Part shown: one piece after another, positions 8,760 to 16,594 of the stretch
Numbering within the stretch: the first letter of the stretch is position 1
Layout: each line of letters opens with the position of its first letter
NCBI GenBank assembly: GCA_945957335.1
Contig: CAMFLJ010000005.1
Coordinates: 1-30,711, forward strand
Length of the DNA: 30,711 bases
Direction of reading: 5' to 3'
Source of the DNA: an uncultured Actinomycetes bacterium
Lineage (GTDB): Bacteria > Actinomycetota > Acidimicrobiia > Acidimicrobiales > Acidimicrobilacustridaceae
Position numbers and translations under genes: made by a program
Notes under the pieces: model-generated
What the model was told of the DNA's origin: nothing
Seen by the model: only the letters and a program-made list of their open reading frames with translations
Database searches by the model: none

Positions 8760-9182
8760 GTGACACCCGAGGATCTGGCCGAGCTGACCGCCCTGCGGCG
8801 GGCGCGCGACCACATGGACCGTGCCTACGCCGAGCCCCTCGACGTGCCCGCCGTGGCGGCCACCGCCCACATGTCACCGGCCCACTTCTCGCGCCGGTTC
8901 AAGGCCGCCTACGGCGAGACGCCCTACAGCTACCTCATGACCCGCCGCATCGAGCGGGCCAAGGCGCTGCTGCGCGAGGGCATGTCGGTCACCGACGCCT
9001 GCATGGCGGTGGGCTGCACGTCACTCGGGTCGTTCAGCTCCCGCTTCACCGAGATCGTGGGCATGACGCCCTCGGCCTACCGGGCCGGCGACCACGCCCA
9101 CTTCGAGTCGATGCCGGCGTGCGTCGCCAAGGTCGTGAGCCGCCCGCAGCGCCGTCCCGCCGGTGCGACCACCTCCGCCTGA
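8760..9182 (+). CDS. Stand-alone AraC-family DNA-binding regulator
   Basis: At 140 residues this is essentially only the AraC/XylS DNA-binding domain. The first helix-turn-helix covers about residues 25-45 (VPAVAATAHMSPAHFSRRF) and the second about 75-100 (SVTDACMAVGCTSLGSFS), followed by the conserved F/M-G-x-TPSAYR ending. There is no N-terminal sensor or cupin domain. The GTG start at 8760 is 19 bases after the acyl-CoA dehydrogenase stop, with only a weak ribosome site, so it may be translated by read-on from the operon. The next gene, 78 bases away, is a VOC-fold protein, a common partner of such small AraC proteins in actinobacteria; the VOC protein may serve as its sensor (inference). 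Confidence 0.88.
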   Translation: MTPEDLAELTALRRARDHMDRAYAEPLDVPAVAATAHMSPAHFSRRFKAAYGETPYSYLMTRRIERAKALLREGMSVTDACMAVGCTSLGSFSSRFTEIVGMTPSAYRAGDHAHFESMPACVAKVVSRPQRRPAGATTSA

Positions 9183-9260
9183 CTCCCCACCCAGCAGGCT
9201 CGGGGCATCGAGCAGGAACGGAGAAGCAGCGGTCGAGGCGGCGGTCGTACGGTCACCGAC

Positions 9261-9662
9261 ATGACCAGCGTCTCCGTCTCCACCATGTTCATCCCCGTCC
9301 ACGACCCCGACGCCGCCCTCGGCTTCTATCGGGACGCCCTCGGCCTCGAGGTGCGCAACGACGTGGCCTCCGACGGCTTCCGGTGGGTCACCGTCGGCGC
9401 CGCCGGCCAGGACGTCGACATCGTCCTGTTCCAGCCCCACGGCGGCCGCTCGCAGACCGAGGGCGACGCGCTCCTCACCCTCGTCACCCAGGGCACCCTG
9501 CAGGCCGCCATCTTCCGCACCGACGACCTCGACGCCACGTTCGAGCGGGTGCGGGCCTCGGGCGCCGAGATCCTGCAGGAGCCGGCCACCCAGCCGTGGG
9601 GCGCCCGCGACTGCGGCGTGCGCGACCCCTCCGGGAACATGGTGCGCATCGCCCAGGCCTGA
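9261..9662 (+). CDS. VOC (glyoxalase/bleomycin-resistance fold) protein
   Basis: The 133-residue product has two beta-alpha-beta-beta-beta modules of the vicinal oxygen chelate fold: FIPVHDPDAALGFYRDALGL at the N-terminus and AAIFRTDDLDATFERVRASG followed by VRDPSGNMVRI at the C-terminus. The first metal-ligand position has His (about residue 13), but the usual final Glu of the DPxGNxxEL motif is Arg. The classical metal site therefore looks incomplete, and a binding or sensing role is as likely as enzymatic activity. It follows the AraC-type regulator by 78 bases and ends 19 bases before a long perfect hairpin that should end this transcript. Confidence 0.85.
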   Translation: MTSVSVSTMFIPVHDPDAALGFYRDALGLEVRNDVASDGFRWVTVGAAGQDVDIVLFQPHGGRSQTEGDALLTLVTQGTLQAAIFRTDDLDATFERVRASGAEILQEPATQPWGARDCGVRDPSGNMVRIAQA

Positions 9663-9681
9663 GCCCCACCCGCGATCCCAC

Positions 9682-9733
9682 CGAAACGGTGCGTCATTCC
9701 TGCCTCCTGGGGCAGGAATGACGCACCGTTTCG
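9682..9733. terminator. 23-bp perfect inverted repeat (strong hairpin)
   Basis: Arms 9682-9704 (beginning CGAAACGGTGCGTCATTCC) and 9711-9733 are perfect reverse complements over 23 bp with a 6-nt loop, TCCTGG. The hairpin sits 19 bases after the VOC stop and 68 bases before the alcohol dehydrogenase start. No U tract follows, as is common for actinobacterial terminators. It is long and perfect enough that it could also be an extragenic repeat or a protein-binding site. Confidence 0.75.
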
Positions 9734-9767
9734 CGGGAGGGGGCCCTCGGCCGGTGCCACGATGGGC

Positions 9768-9790
9768 GGGTGCGCCGGGGGGCGCCACCC
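9768..9790 (+). promoter_or_regulatory. Small hairpin in the leader just before the ribosome site
   Basis: GGGTGCGCC (9768-9776), a GGGG loop and GGCGCCACCC (9781-9790) can pair with one bulged base. The structure ends right before the GAGGGGGA ribosome site of the alcohol dehydrogenase gene starting at 9802. It could influence translation, but short GC hairpins are common in such DNA. Confidence 0.25.
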
Positions 9791-9801
9791 GAGGGGGACC
9801 C

Positions 9802-10833
9802 ATGAAGGCAGCACGACTCGTCGACGGCGAGCTCACCGTGATCGACGCACCCACGCCCGAGCCCGGCGTCGACCAGGCCCTGGTCCGCATCACCGCCGCC
9901 GGCGTGTGCCACTCCGACCTGCACCTGGCCCGGGGCGACTGGGCCGGGGTCCCCTCCGACGGCGAGCGGCCCCTCGGGCACGAGGCCATCGGCGTGGTCG
10001 AGGCGCTGGGCCCCGGCGCCGAGCGGTGGGTGTCGGTCGGCGACCGCGTGATCCTGGGCCTCGGCGGCACCGGCGGCACCGACTGGTGCGGGGCGTGCGA
10101 GTTCTGCCTCTCGGGCAAGCCCCGCCACTGCACCCGCTCGAGCGGGATCATGGGCGTCTTCGCGGAGCAGTTCGCCGTCTACGCACCCGGCCTGGTCGTG
10201 GTGCCCGACTCGCTGGCCGATGAGGAGGCCCCCCTCGCGTGCGGCGGGCTCACGGCCTACGGCGCGGTGAAGAAGCTCTTCGACCACGGCGTGATCCCCG
10301 GCAGCACGGTGGCGGTGCTCGGCGCCGCCGGCGGCCTCGGCCACTACGCGGTGCAGCTGCTGAAGGCGTTCGGCTACCGGGTCGTCGGCATCGACGTGGG
10401 CGAGGAGCGGCTCGAGTTCATCCGCTCGCTCGGCGCCGACGCGGCGGTCACCCCCGACGACGCCGCCGCCGCGGTGGCCGACACCGGCGGCGCCCACGCC
10501 AGCCTCGTGTTCGCCGCCCGCATCGACGCGTTCCAGCTGGGCCTGCAGATCCTGCGTCGCAGCGGGCTCTTCGTCGGCGTGGCCATCCCCGCCAGCAGCG
10601 ACGGGCTCATCCAGATCAGCCCGTTCCAGCTGCTCATGGGCGACCCCACGATCGTGTTCAGCGCGGTGGGCACCGTGCAGGACATGCGCGAGCTGGTCGA
10701 CCTGGCGGCACGCGGCGTGGTGCGCACCCACGTCAGCCGGACCGGCCCCCTCTCCGAGCTCGACACGATCTTCGACGAGCTCGCCGGCGCCCGGTACCTC
10801 GGACGCGCCGTCATCACCGACCTCTCCTCCTAG
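9802..10833 (+). CDS. Zinc-dependent medium-chain alcohol dehydrogenase
   Basis: The 343-residue product is a medium-chain dehydrogenase/reductase that interconverts an alcohol and an aldehyde or ketone with NAD(P). Catalytic zinc ligands C36 (AGVCHSD) and H60/E61 (GHEAIGVVE) are present. The structural zinc is bound by four cysteines at 96, 99, 102 and 110 (CGACEFC...C). The nucleotide-binding loop is VLGAAGGLGHYAVQ. The ATG at 9802 has a GAGGGGGA ribosome site; the frame runs a further 28 codons upstream, but those codons cover the hairpin and lack family similarity. It is separated by the strong hairpin from the VOC gene and converges on the crotonase operon with a 10-base gap, so it probably forms its own transcript. 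An aldehyde-producing role upstream of one of the aldehyde dehydrogenases is possible. Confidence 0.92.
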   Translation: MKAARLVDGELTVIDAPTPEPGVDQALVRITAAGVCHSDLHLARGDWAGVPSDGERPLGHEAIGVVEALGPGAERWVSVGDRVILGLGGTGGTDWCGACEFCLSGKPRHCTRSSGIMGVFAEQFAVYAPGLVVVPDSLADEEAPLACGGLTAYGAVKKLFDHGVIPGSTVAVLGAAGGLGHYAVQLLKAFGYRVVGIDVGEERLEFIRSLGADAAVTPDDAAAAVADTGGAHASLVFAARIDAFQLGLQILRRSGLFVGVAIPASSDGLIQISPFQLLMGDPTIVFSAVGTVQDMRELVDLAARGVVRTHVSRTGPLSELDTIFDELAGARYLGRAVITDLSS

Positions 10834-10843
10834 CGAGCCGAGG

Positions 10844-11569
10844 TCAGGCCTGGCGTTCGGCGAGGAGGCGGCGGAAGACGTCGCTCTCGCGGCGCCGGGC
10901 CTCGATGGCCTCGGCCGCGCGTCCCCCGTCGAGCAGGGCCTTGGTTGCCACCAGCGACGCCAGCGGCATCGCACCGATGGCGTCGGCCCGGGCGCGGGCC
11001 ACGGCCTGCAGCTCCTCGACCGCCACGACCTCGCGCACGAAGCCGAGGCGCAGGGCCTCCTCGGCCCCCATCCACGCCGAGGTGAACATGAGGTCGGCGG
11101 CGGCCTGGCGGCCGAGGAGTTCGGGCAGGGTGCGGCTGCTGCCCGCCTCGGGCGAGAGGCCCATGGCCACGAACGGGGCCCGGAAGCGGGCGGCGGTGGA
11201 GGCGATCACCACGTCGGCGTAGGCCAGCATCGTGAAGCCCGAGCCGACCGCGGCGCCGTGCACAGCGGCGACCACCGGCTTCGGGAACGGCACGAGCTGG
11301 TCGAGGAACGAGTGGAACGGGCGACCGGCGTCCTTCTCGGCGCTCATGGCCTTCGTGTCGGCGCCGGCGCTGAACACGTCGCCCACCGAGGTGAGGAGCA
11401 CGACGTGCACGTCGTCGTCAGCCGCCGCCTCGGCCAGCCACGCCGCACCGGCCGACCACATGGCCGGGGTGAACGCGTTCTTCGACTCGGGGCGGTCGAT
11501 GGTGAGCATGGCCACGTGGGCACCGCGGTCGACCTCGTGGCGCAGACCCTCGACCGACACCCCGCTCAC
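10844..11569 (-). CDS. Enoyl-CoA isomerase-type crotonase (ECI2/Eci1-like active site)
   Basis: This 241-residue crotonase-fold protein has FSAGADTKAM (oxyanion hole) and GAAVGSGFTMLAYAD. The two glutamates of enoyl-CoA hydratase are missing: T113 and F133 occupy their positions. Instead it carries APFVAMGLSPEAGSS, closely resembling the TPF..LG.SPEG.SS stretch of delta3,delta2-enoyl-CoA isomerases, whose single catalytic Glu would be E141. It likely shifts a 3-enoyl-CoA to the 2-enoyl form during unsaturated-acid degradation. The GTG start at 11569 lies 10 bases after the preceding crotonase stop, with GAGGG upstream. It is the last gene of the seven-gene minus-strand block. Confidence 0.85.
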   Translation of the reverse strand: MSGVSVEGLRHEVDRGAHVAMLTIDRPESKNAFTPAMWSAGAAWLAEAAADDDVHVVLLTSVGDVFSAGADTKAMSAEKDAGRPFHSFLDQLVPFPKPVVAAVHGAAVGSGFTMLAYADVVIASTAARFRAPFVAMGLSPEAGSSRTLPELLGRQAAADLMFTSAWMGAEEALRLGFVREVVAVEELQAVARARADAIGAMPLASLVATKALLDGGRAAEAIEARRRESDVFRRLLAERQA

Positions 11570-11579
11570 TGCTGCGCCC

Positions 11580-12392
11580 TCACTGCCCGAAGACCGGCGG
11601 CCGCTTCTCGATGAACGACTGCACGGCCTCGCGGTGGTCCGCGGTGCCGAAGGTGATGGCCTCCATGGCGAGCGACGCGTCGATCACCCGGTTCACCCGG
11701 TCGACCAGCTCGGCGTTGGCCAGGCGCTTGTTGAACTGGATCGCCACCTGCGGGCCGCGGGCCAGGCGCCGGGCCATGGCCAGCGCGGCGTCGGCCAGCT
11801 CGGCGCGCGGGTGGAGGTGGTTGACCAGCCCCAGCCGGTAGGCCTCCTCGGCGCCCATGATGTCGCCGGTGAGCAGGAACTCCTTGCCCCGGTTGAGCCC
11901 CATGAGCATCGGCCACAGGATGGCGCCGCCGTCGCCGGCCACCAGGCCGGCGTTGACGTGAGGGTCGGCCAGCCGGGCCTCTTCGGCCATCAGGGTGATG
12001 TCGCAGAACAGCGCCATGGTTGCGCCCAGGCCGATGGCGTCGCCGTTGATCGCCGAGATGATCGGCTGGGGCACGTGGAGCTGCGCCCGAACCAGCTGGG
12101 CCGAGCCGATCATCAGCTCGGGGAAGCCGTCGGCGTAGCCCGCCTCGGAGTTCTCCTGCATGCCGCCGAAGTCAGCGCCCACGCAGAACGCCTTGTCGCC
12201 CGCGCCGGTGAGCACGGCCACGCGCACCTCGCGGTCGTTGGCCAGGCGCTGGAACAGCGGCGCCAGCTCGTCGTGCATCTCGGGCGAGATCGCGTTGCGC
12301 CGCTCGGGCCGGTCGAGGGTGATCCAGAGGATCCCGTCGTCGCGCAGCTCGGTGGCGATGTAGGTGAAGCCGTAGCGGTCACCGCTGGCCAT
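11580..12392 (-). CDS. Crotonase-family enoyl-CoA hydratase/isomerase lacking both hydratase Glu
   Basis: The 270-residue product has the crotonase fold with FCVGADFGGM and GDAIGLGATMALFCD. In enoyl-CoA hydratase one Glu sits in GGGxEL and the second in QPE; here the positions are T125 and H145 (ADPHVNAGL). The motif GLVAGDGGAILWP provides D154 as a possible acid/base. This DPHV...GDGG signature is recognisable in a group of actinobacterial crotonases of unsettled function. The reaction may be isomerisation, hydration of an unusual acyl-CoA or C-C bond chemistry. I place the start at the ATG (12392), 5 bases after GGAG. A GTG two codons upstream (12398) overlaps the aldehyde dehydrogenase stop as GTGA and is the alternative. 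Confidence 0.86.
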   Translation of the reverse strand: MASGDRYGFTYIATELRDDGILWITLDRPERRNAISPEMHDELAPLFQRLANDREVRVAVLTGAGDKAFCVGADFGGMQENSEAGYADGFPELMIGSAQLVRAQLHVPQPIISAINGDAIGLGATMALFCDITLMAEEARLADPHVNAGLVAGDGGAILWPMLMGLNRGKEFLLTGDIMGAEEAYRLGLVNHLHPRAELADAALAMARRLARGPQVAIQFNKRLANAELVDRVNRVIDASLAMEAITFGTADHREAVQSFIEKRPPVFGQ

Positions 12393-12394
12393 GG

Positions 12395-13876
12395 TCACTC
12401 CATCCCTAGGTAGACGTTCTTGGTGCGGACGAACTCGAGGAGCCCCTCGCGTCCGCCCTCCTTGCCGATGCCGCTGCGGCCGAACCCGCCGAAGGGGGCC
12501 GACGCCGGCAGGGCGGCGAAGCTGTTGAGCGACACGTAGCCGGCGTCGAGGGCGCCGGCCACGCGGTGGGCCCGGCGCAGGTCGTTGGTGTGCACGTAGC
12601 CGGCCAGGCCGTACGGGGTGTCGTTGGCGAGGGCGACGGCCTCGTCCTCCTCCGCGAAGGTCATGACCGACAGCACCGGGCCGAACACCTCTTCCTGGGC
12701 GATGTAGGCACCGCTGTCGACCCCGTCGATGATGGTGGGCTCGACGAAGAAGCCGTCGGCCAGCTCGCCGCCGGGGCGACCGCCGCCGAGCACGATCTCC
12801 CCCGAGCCCTCGGCCCGGGCCCGGTCGATCATGCCGATCACCCGGTCGCGGTGGCCCTCGCTGATGATCGGGCCCACGACGGTGGTGGGGTCGAGCACGT
12901 CACCGACCGGCAGCGACCCGGCGGCGGCGAGCACCTGCTCCATGATCTGGTCGTGCACCGACTCGTGCACGATGAGCCGGGTCGGGAACACGCAGCCCTG
13001 GCCCGCGTTGCCCATGCACACGCGGCCCGAGAACTGGCCGGCGGCCACGAGGTCGGCGTCGGGGAAGACGATGTTGCCGGACTTGCCGCCCAGCTCGAGC
13101 ACCACCGGCGTGACGTTGGTGGCCGCCGCCGCCAGGATCTTCCGGGCCGTGTCGATGCCGCCGGTGAAGGAGATCTTGTCGATGCCCGGGTGGGCGACCA
13201 GCGCCTCACCGGCCGCGGCGTCGCCGGGCACGACGTTGACGACGCCGGGCGGGATGCCCGCCTCGAGGGCCAGCTCGGCGAAGCGGATCACCGAGAACGG
13301 CGCCAGCTCCATCGGCTTCACCACGACCGTGTTGCCCACGGCCAGGGCGGGGCCGGCCTTGCGGCAGATCGAGGAGATGCCGCCGTTCCAGGTGGAGATC
13401 ACCCCGATCACCCCGAGTGGCTCGAGCCGGGTGTAGTCGAAGGCGTTCTCGGGGAAGATCGGCACCGTCGAGCCCTCGAGCTTGTCGGCGTAGCCGGCGT
13501 AGTAGCTCAGGTAGTCGGCGGCCCGGCGGGGCAGGCCACCGGCCACGGCCGAGGGCACGCCGGCCTCGAGGCCGAGCACGCTGCCGATGGTCGCTGCGTC
13601 GCGCAGCACCAGCTGGGCGAGCCGGAGCAGGGCGTCACGGCGTTCGTCGGGGCGCCACCGCGACCACACCGCGAACGCGGCGCGGGCGGCGGCCACCGCG
13701 TCGGCGATCTCGTCGGCATCGGCGAGGGGCACCTCGGCCTGGGCCTGCCCGGTGGTGGGGTTCACGTGGTGGTGCACCCCGCCGCTGCCGGCCGCCAGGC
13801 GGGCGTCGCCGATGACGAGGCGCGGCTCGGACAGCAGCTCGTCCGCGAGCCTGCGGTGGCGGTCGACGTCGATCAT
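12395..13876 (-). CDS. NAD(P)-dependent aldehyde dehydrogenase
   Basis: The 493-residue aldehyde dehydrogenase has the oxyanion Asn in STWNGG (N164), base Glu in LELGGKS (E261) and nucleophile in NAGQGCVF (C295). EEVFGPVLSV and the C-terminal PFGGFGRSGIGKEGG segment complete the family signature. The usual TPWNxP loop is STWNGG, a small change beside the substrate channel. The ATG at 13876 follows GGGGAG. It sits directly downstream of the TPP enzyme (40-base gap), and the crotonase start is at or overlaps its stop. The position fits oxidation of an aldehyde released by the TPP enzyme (inference). It differs clearly from the aldehyde dehydrogenase at 64-1530, so the two probably serve different substrates. 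Confidence 0.93.
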   Translation of the reverse strand: MIDVDRHRRLADELLSEPRLVIGDARLAAGSGGVHHHVNPTTGQAQAEVPLADADEIADAVAAARAAFAVWSRWRPDERRDALLRLAQLVLRDAATIGSVLGLEAGVPSAVAGGLPRRAADYLSYYAGYADKLEGSTVPIFPENAFDYTRLEPLGVIGVISTWNGGISSICRKAGPALAVGNTVVVKPMELAPFSVIRFAELALEAGIPPGVVNVVPGDAAAGEALVAHPGIDKISFTGGIDTARKILAAAATNVTPVVLELGGKSGNIVFPDADLVAAGQFSGRVCMGNAGQGCVFPTRLIVHESVHDQIMEQVLAAAGSLPVGDVLDPTTVVGPIISEGHRDRVIGMIDRARAEGSGEIVLGGGRPGGELADGFFVEPTIIDGVDSGAYIAQEEVFGPVLSVMTFAEEDEAVALANDTPYGLAGYVHTNDLRRAHRVAGALDAGYVSLNSFAALPASAPFGGFGRSGIGKEGGREGLLEFVRTKNVYLGME

Positions 13877-13916
13877 CGGTCTCCCCTGTCCCCTGCGTCC
13901 TGTCCCCGGCGGCCGC

Positions 13917-15503
13917 TCAGAAGAGCGACGGCAGCCGCTCCATCGGCATCTCGATCACGACCGGCCGGTCGTCGGCCAGGCCGTCCACGATGGCACCGCG
14001 CAGGGCGTCGTCGCTCGTGACCCGCACGCCCACCGCGCCGAACGACTCGGCGAAGGCGACGAAGTCGGGGTTGACCAGCTCGGTGCCGATGTACCGGCCC
14101 CCGAAGCGGTCCTGCTGGTCGCGGTTGGTGTTGCCGTAGGCCGAGTCGTTGAACACGACCGTGACCACGTTGATGCCGTGCTGCACGGCGGTGGCCAGCT
14201 CGGAGGCGCAGAACAGGAAGCCGCCGTCGCCGTTGATCGACACCACCGGCAGGTCGGGCCGGGCCACCTTGGCGCCGAGTGCCGTCGGGAAGCAGTAGCC
14301 GAGGGTGCCCATGTACGACGAGGTGATGTAGGTGCGGGGGCGGTACACGGGGTAGGCGAGGTGGCACATGTAGCCGACGGTGGTCGTGCCCGTGGCGAGC
14401 ACGCCGTCCTCCGGGATGGCGGCGCGCAGGGCCTTGACCATGCCGTGCTGGGGGCCGACGGCGGCGAGCTCGGCGTCGATGGCCTGGCGGGCCTGCACCA
14501 GGTCGTCGCCCCTGGGGGCCCGCTCGACACCGAGCTCGTCGAGCGCGGCCAGCAGCGCCTCGAGCCCGAGCCGGGCGTCGGCCTCGACGGTGACCGTGGG
14601 CGAGAGGTGGCGGCCGAACTCGTCGGCGTCGACGTCGAGGTGGATCACCGCCTGCTCGGGCAGGAGGTTGAGCCCCTGGCCGCGGGTGCCGACCGCGAGC
14701 ACGACGTCGGCCGCCTCGATGACGGGCCGCAAGCGACGGTTCACCCACGCCGTGCCAGCGAACAGCGGGCTGCGCTCGTCGATGCAGCCCTTGCCCTCGC
14801 GGGTGTTCACCACCGCGGCCTGCAGCCTCTCGGCCACGGCGGTGAAGGCCTCCGACGCGTCGGCCACCACGACGCCGCCGCCGCCCACCAGCATCGGCGC
14901 CCTGGCCCCGGCCAGGAGCTCGGCGGCCCGGGCGACGGCGTCGGGATCGGGCGCGTGGGGCTCGGGCACCGACGACGGCAGCGCCGCACCGGTGGCCGCC
15001 GCCGCGAACACGTCGGGCGACACCTCGATCTCCACCGGCCGGGTGCGGCCGTCGAGCATGGTGGCGAACGCCCGGCGCACGGCGGCGGCCAGCTCGTTCG
15101 GGTCGAGCACCCGCTCGGCCGACTTGGTCACCGGCCTCACGACCTCGAGCTGGTCGTGGATCTCGTGGGTCAGCCCCAGGCCCTTGCCGAACCCGTGCGA
15201 CTCGATCTGCCCGGCGATCATCATCACCGGCGACGAGCACGCCCACGCCGTGGCCATCCCGCTCATGGCGTTGTAGACGCCGGGGCCGGGCACGACCATC
15301 GCCACGCCGGGCCGGCCGGTGACGCGCGAGTAGCCGTCGGCCATGTAGGTGGTGGCCTGCTCGTGGCGGGTCGTGACGAAGCGGATCGAGGGCTCGTGGT
15401 AGAGCGCGTCGAGCACGTGCATGAGGTGGATGCCGGGGATGCCGAACACGGTGTCGACCCCCTCGGCCTTCAGCTGCGCCACGAGCAGCTCGCTGCCGTC
15501 CAT
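13917..15503 (-). CDS. Thiamine diphosphate-dependent lyase/decarboxylase (acetolactate-synthase-like)
   Basis: This 528-residue protein has the full TPP-enzyme architecture. The N-terminal pyrimidine-binding domain has GIPGIHLMH and the activating Glu in TRHEQATTYMADGYSR (E48). A central domain spans about residues 180-330. The C-terminal pyrophosphate domain carries the Mg/TPP motif INGDGGFLF...FNDSAYGN (about residues 423-458). It should cleave or form a bond next to a carbonyl, for example decarboxylating a 2-oxo acid or splitting a 2-hydroxyacyl-CoA. The catalytic Ser and His of benzoylformate decarboxylase align with I25 and V71, so it is not that enzyme. No FAD requirement can be read from the sequence. 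The start overlaps the upstream dehydrogenase stop by one base (TGATG) behind GAGGAG. The frame stays open far upstream, but only as a shadow of the next genes. Confidence 0.9.
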   Translation of the reverse strand: MDGSELLVAQLKAEGVDTVFGIPGIHLMHVLDALYHEPSIRFVTTRHEQATTYMADGYSRVTGRPGVAMVVPGPGVYNAMSGMATAWACSSPVMMIAGQIESHGFGKGLGLTHEIHDQLEVVRPVTKSAERVLDPNELAAAVRRAFATMLDGRTRPVEIEVSPDVFAAAATGAALPSSVPEPHAPDPDAVARAAELLAGARAPMLVGGGGVVVADASEAFTAVAERLQAAVVNTREGKGCIDERSPLFAGTAWVNRRLRPVIEAADVVLAVGTRGQGLNLLPEQAVIHLDVDADEFGRHLSPTVTVEADARLGLEALLAALDELGVERAPRGDDLVQARQAIDAELAAVGPQHGMVKALRAAIPEDGVLATGTTTVGYMCHLAYPVYRPRTYITSSYMGTLGYCFPTALGAKVARPDLPVVSINGDGGFLFCASELATAVQHGINVVTVVFNDSAYGNTNRDQQDRFGGRYIGTELVNPDFVAFAESFGAVGVRVTSDDALRGAIVDGLADDRPVVIEMPMERLPSLF

Positions 15504-16579
15504 CAGGTCTCCTCGGTTCGGAGGGTCGGGGCGCCGAGCTCGGCGGCCACGGCGTCGAGGTCGTCGATCAGCGGAGAGGGCAGCGGCACGCCCTCGGCCA
15601 GGCGCAGGGCGCGGCGCTCGGCCTCGAAGGTGCCGGGCACGACGATGCGCTCGACGCCCTCGGCCGGGTCGGAGCCGGCGATGTCGTCGATCAGCAGGTC
15701 GACCCGCTCGCGCAGCTCGTCGCGGCCGATGAAGCGGGCGGGGTCGAGGGCCACGAACGTGAAGCCCTTGGCCACCCGGCCCCGGCCGTGCACGTCGCTC
15801 TCGGTGTGCTCGGTGCGGCCGAACGAGCTGCCGGCCAGCACGCCGGCCAGGATCTCGACGAACAGGCCCAGGCCGTAGCCCTTGTGCCCGCCGAACCACT
15901 GGAGGCTCCACACCGACGCCGCCTCGGTGTCGGTGGTCGGGCGGCCCTTGTCGTCGTTGGCCCAGCCCTCCGGGATGGTCGGATCGCCGCGGCGCTTGGC
16001 CAGCAGGATCTTGTTGCCCGCCACCGCGGTGGTGGCGATGTCGTAGACGATCGTGGGGTGGCGCCCGGTGGGGATGGCGTACGACACCGGGTTGGTGGAG
16101 AACATCGGTGTCACCCCGCCGTACGGCGGCACCACGGTGGGGCCGTTCTGCACGCAGAGGCACACCAGACCCTGCTCGGCGACGCGCCGCGTGTGCACGC
16201 CGAGCGCACCGAGGTGGGTCGCCTCGCGCACCACCACGGTGGCCACGCCGTGCTCGGTGGCCCGCTCGACGAGCAGGTCGGTGGCGCGCAGGGCGGCGAC
16301 CTGGCCGAGGCCGAGGTGGGCGTCGAGCCACACGGTGGCACCGCCGTCGTCGATCACGGTGAGCTCGGTGACGGGCCGGATCTGGCCGCCCCGCAGGCGC
16401 TCGACGTACATGGTCAGCAGGTGGATGCCGTGGGAGTCGACGCCGGTGAGGTCGGCCTCGACCAGCGCCTCGGCCACCACCGCGGCGTCGCCGGCCGGCA
16501 CACCGAGCGCGCCGAGCACGCCCTCGATGCAGGCCCGCATCCGGGGCGCGGGGACGAGCTCTGTGCTCTCGTCGGCCAT
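15503..16579 (-). CDS. Malate/L-lactate/ureidoglycolate-type dehydrogenase (Ldh2 family)
   Basis: The 358-residue product belongs to the Ldh2/AllD family, NAD(P)-dependent oxidoreductases that oxidise 2-hydroxy acids and are unrelated to classical Rossmann lactate dehydrogenases. Visible family marks are GVDSHGIHLL with the catalytic His (H50), THLGALGVHTRR, MFSTNPVSYAIPTGRHP, YDIATTAVAGNKI and GHKGYGLGLFVEILAG. The ATG at 16579 follows GGGAGGGG. It overlaps the TPP enzyme start by one base and lies 15 bases after the NIPSNAP-like gene. The likely step is 2-hydroxy acid to 2-oxo acid, directly before a TPP decarboxylase in gene order. Reduction in the other direction is also possible. Confidence 0.9.
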   Translation of the reverse strand: MADESTELVPAPRMRACIEGVLGALGVPAGDAAVVAEALVEADLTGVDSHGIHLLTMYVERLRGGQIRPVTELTVIDDGGATVWLDAHLGLGQVAALRATDLLVERATEHGVATVVVREATHLGALGVHTRRVAEQGLVCLCVQNGPTVVPPYGGVTPMFSTNPVSYAIPTGRHPTIVYDIATTAVAGNKILLAKRRGDPTIPEGWANDDKGRPTTDTEAASVWSLQWFGGHKGYGLGLFVEILAGVLAGSSFGRTEHTESDVHGRGRVAKGFTFVALDPARFIGRDELRERVDLLIDDIAGSDPAEGVERIVVPGTFEAERRALRLAEGVPLPSPLIDDLDAVAAELGAPTLRTEET

Positions 16580-16594
16580 CGGTGCCCCTCCCGA

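Noticed and set aside
13917..15503. Assignment of the TPP enzyme as benzoylformate decarboxylase (mandelate pathway)
   Set aside because: The catalytic Ser and His of that enzyme align with I25 and V71 here. The pathway logic may be similar, but the enzyme is not the same.
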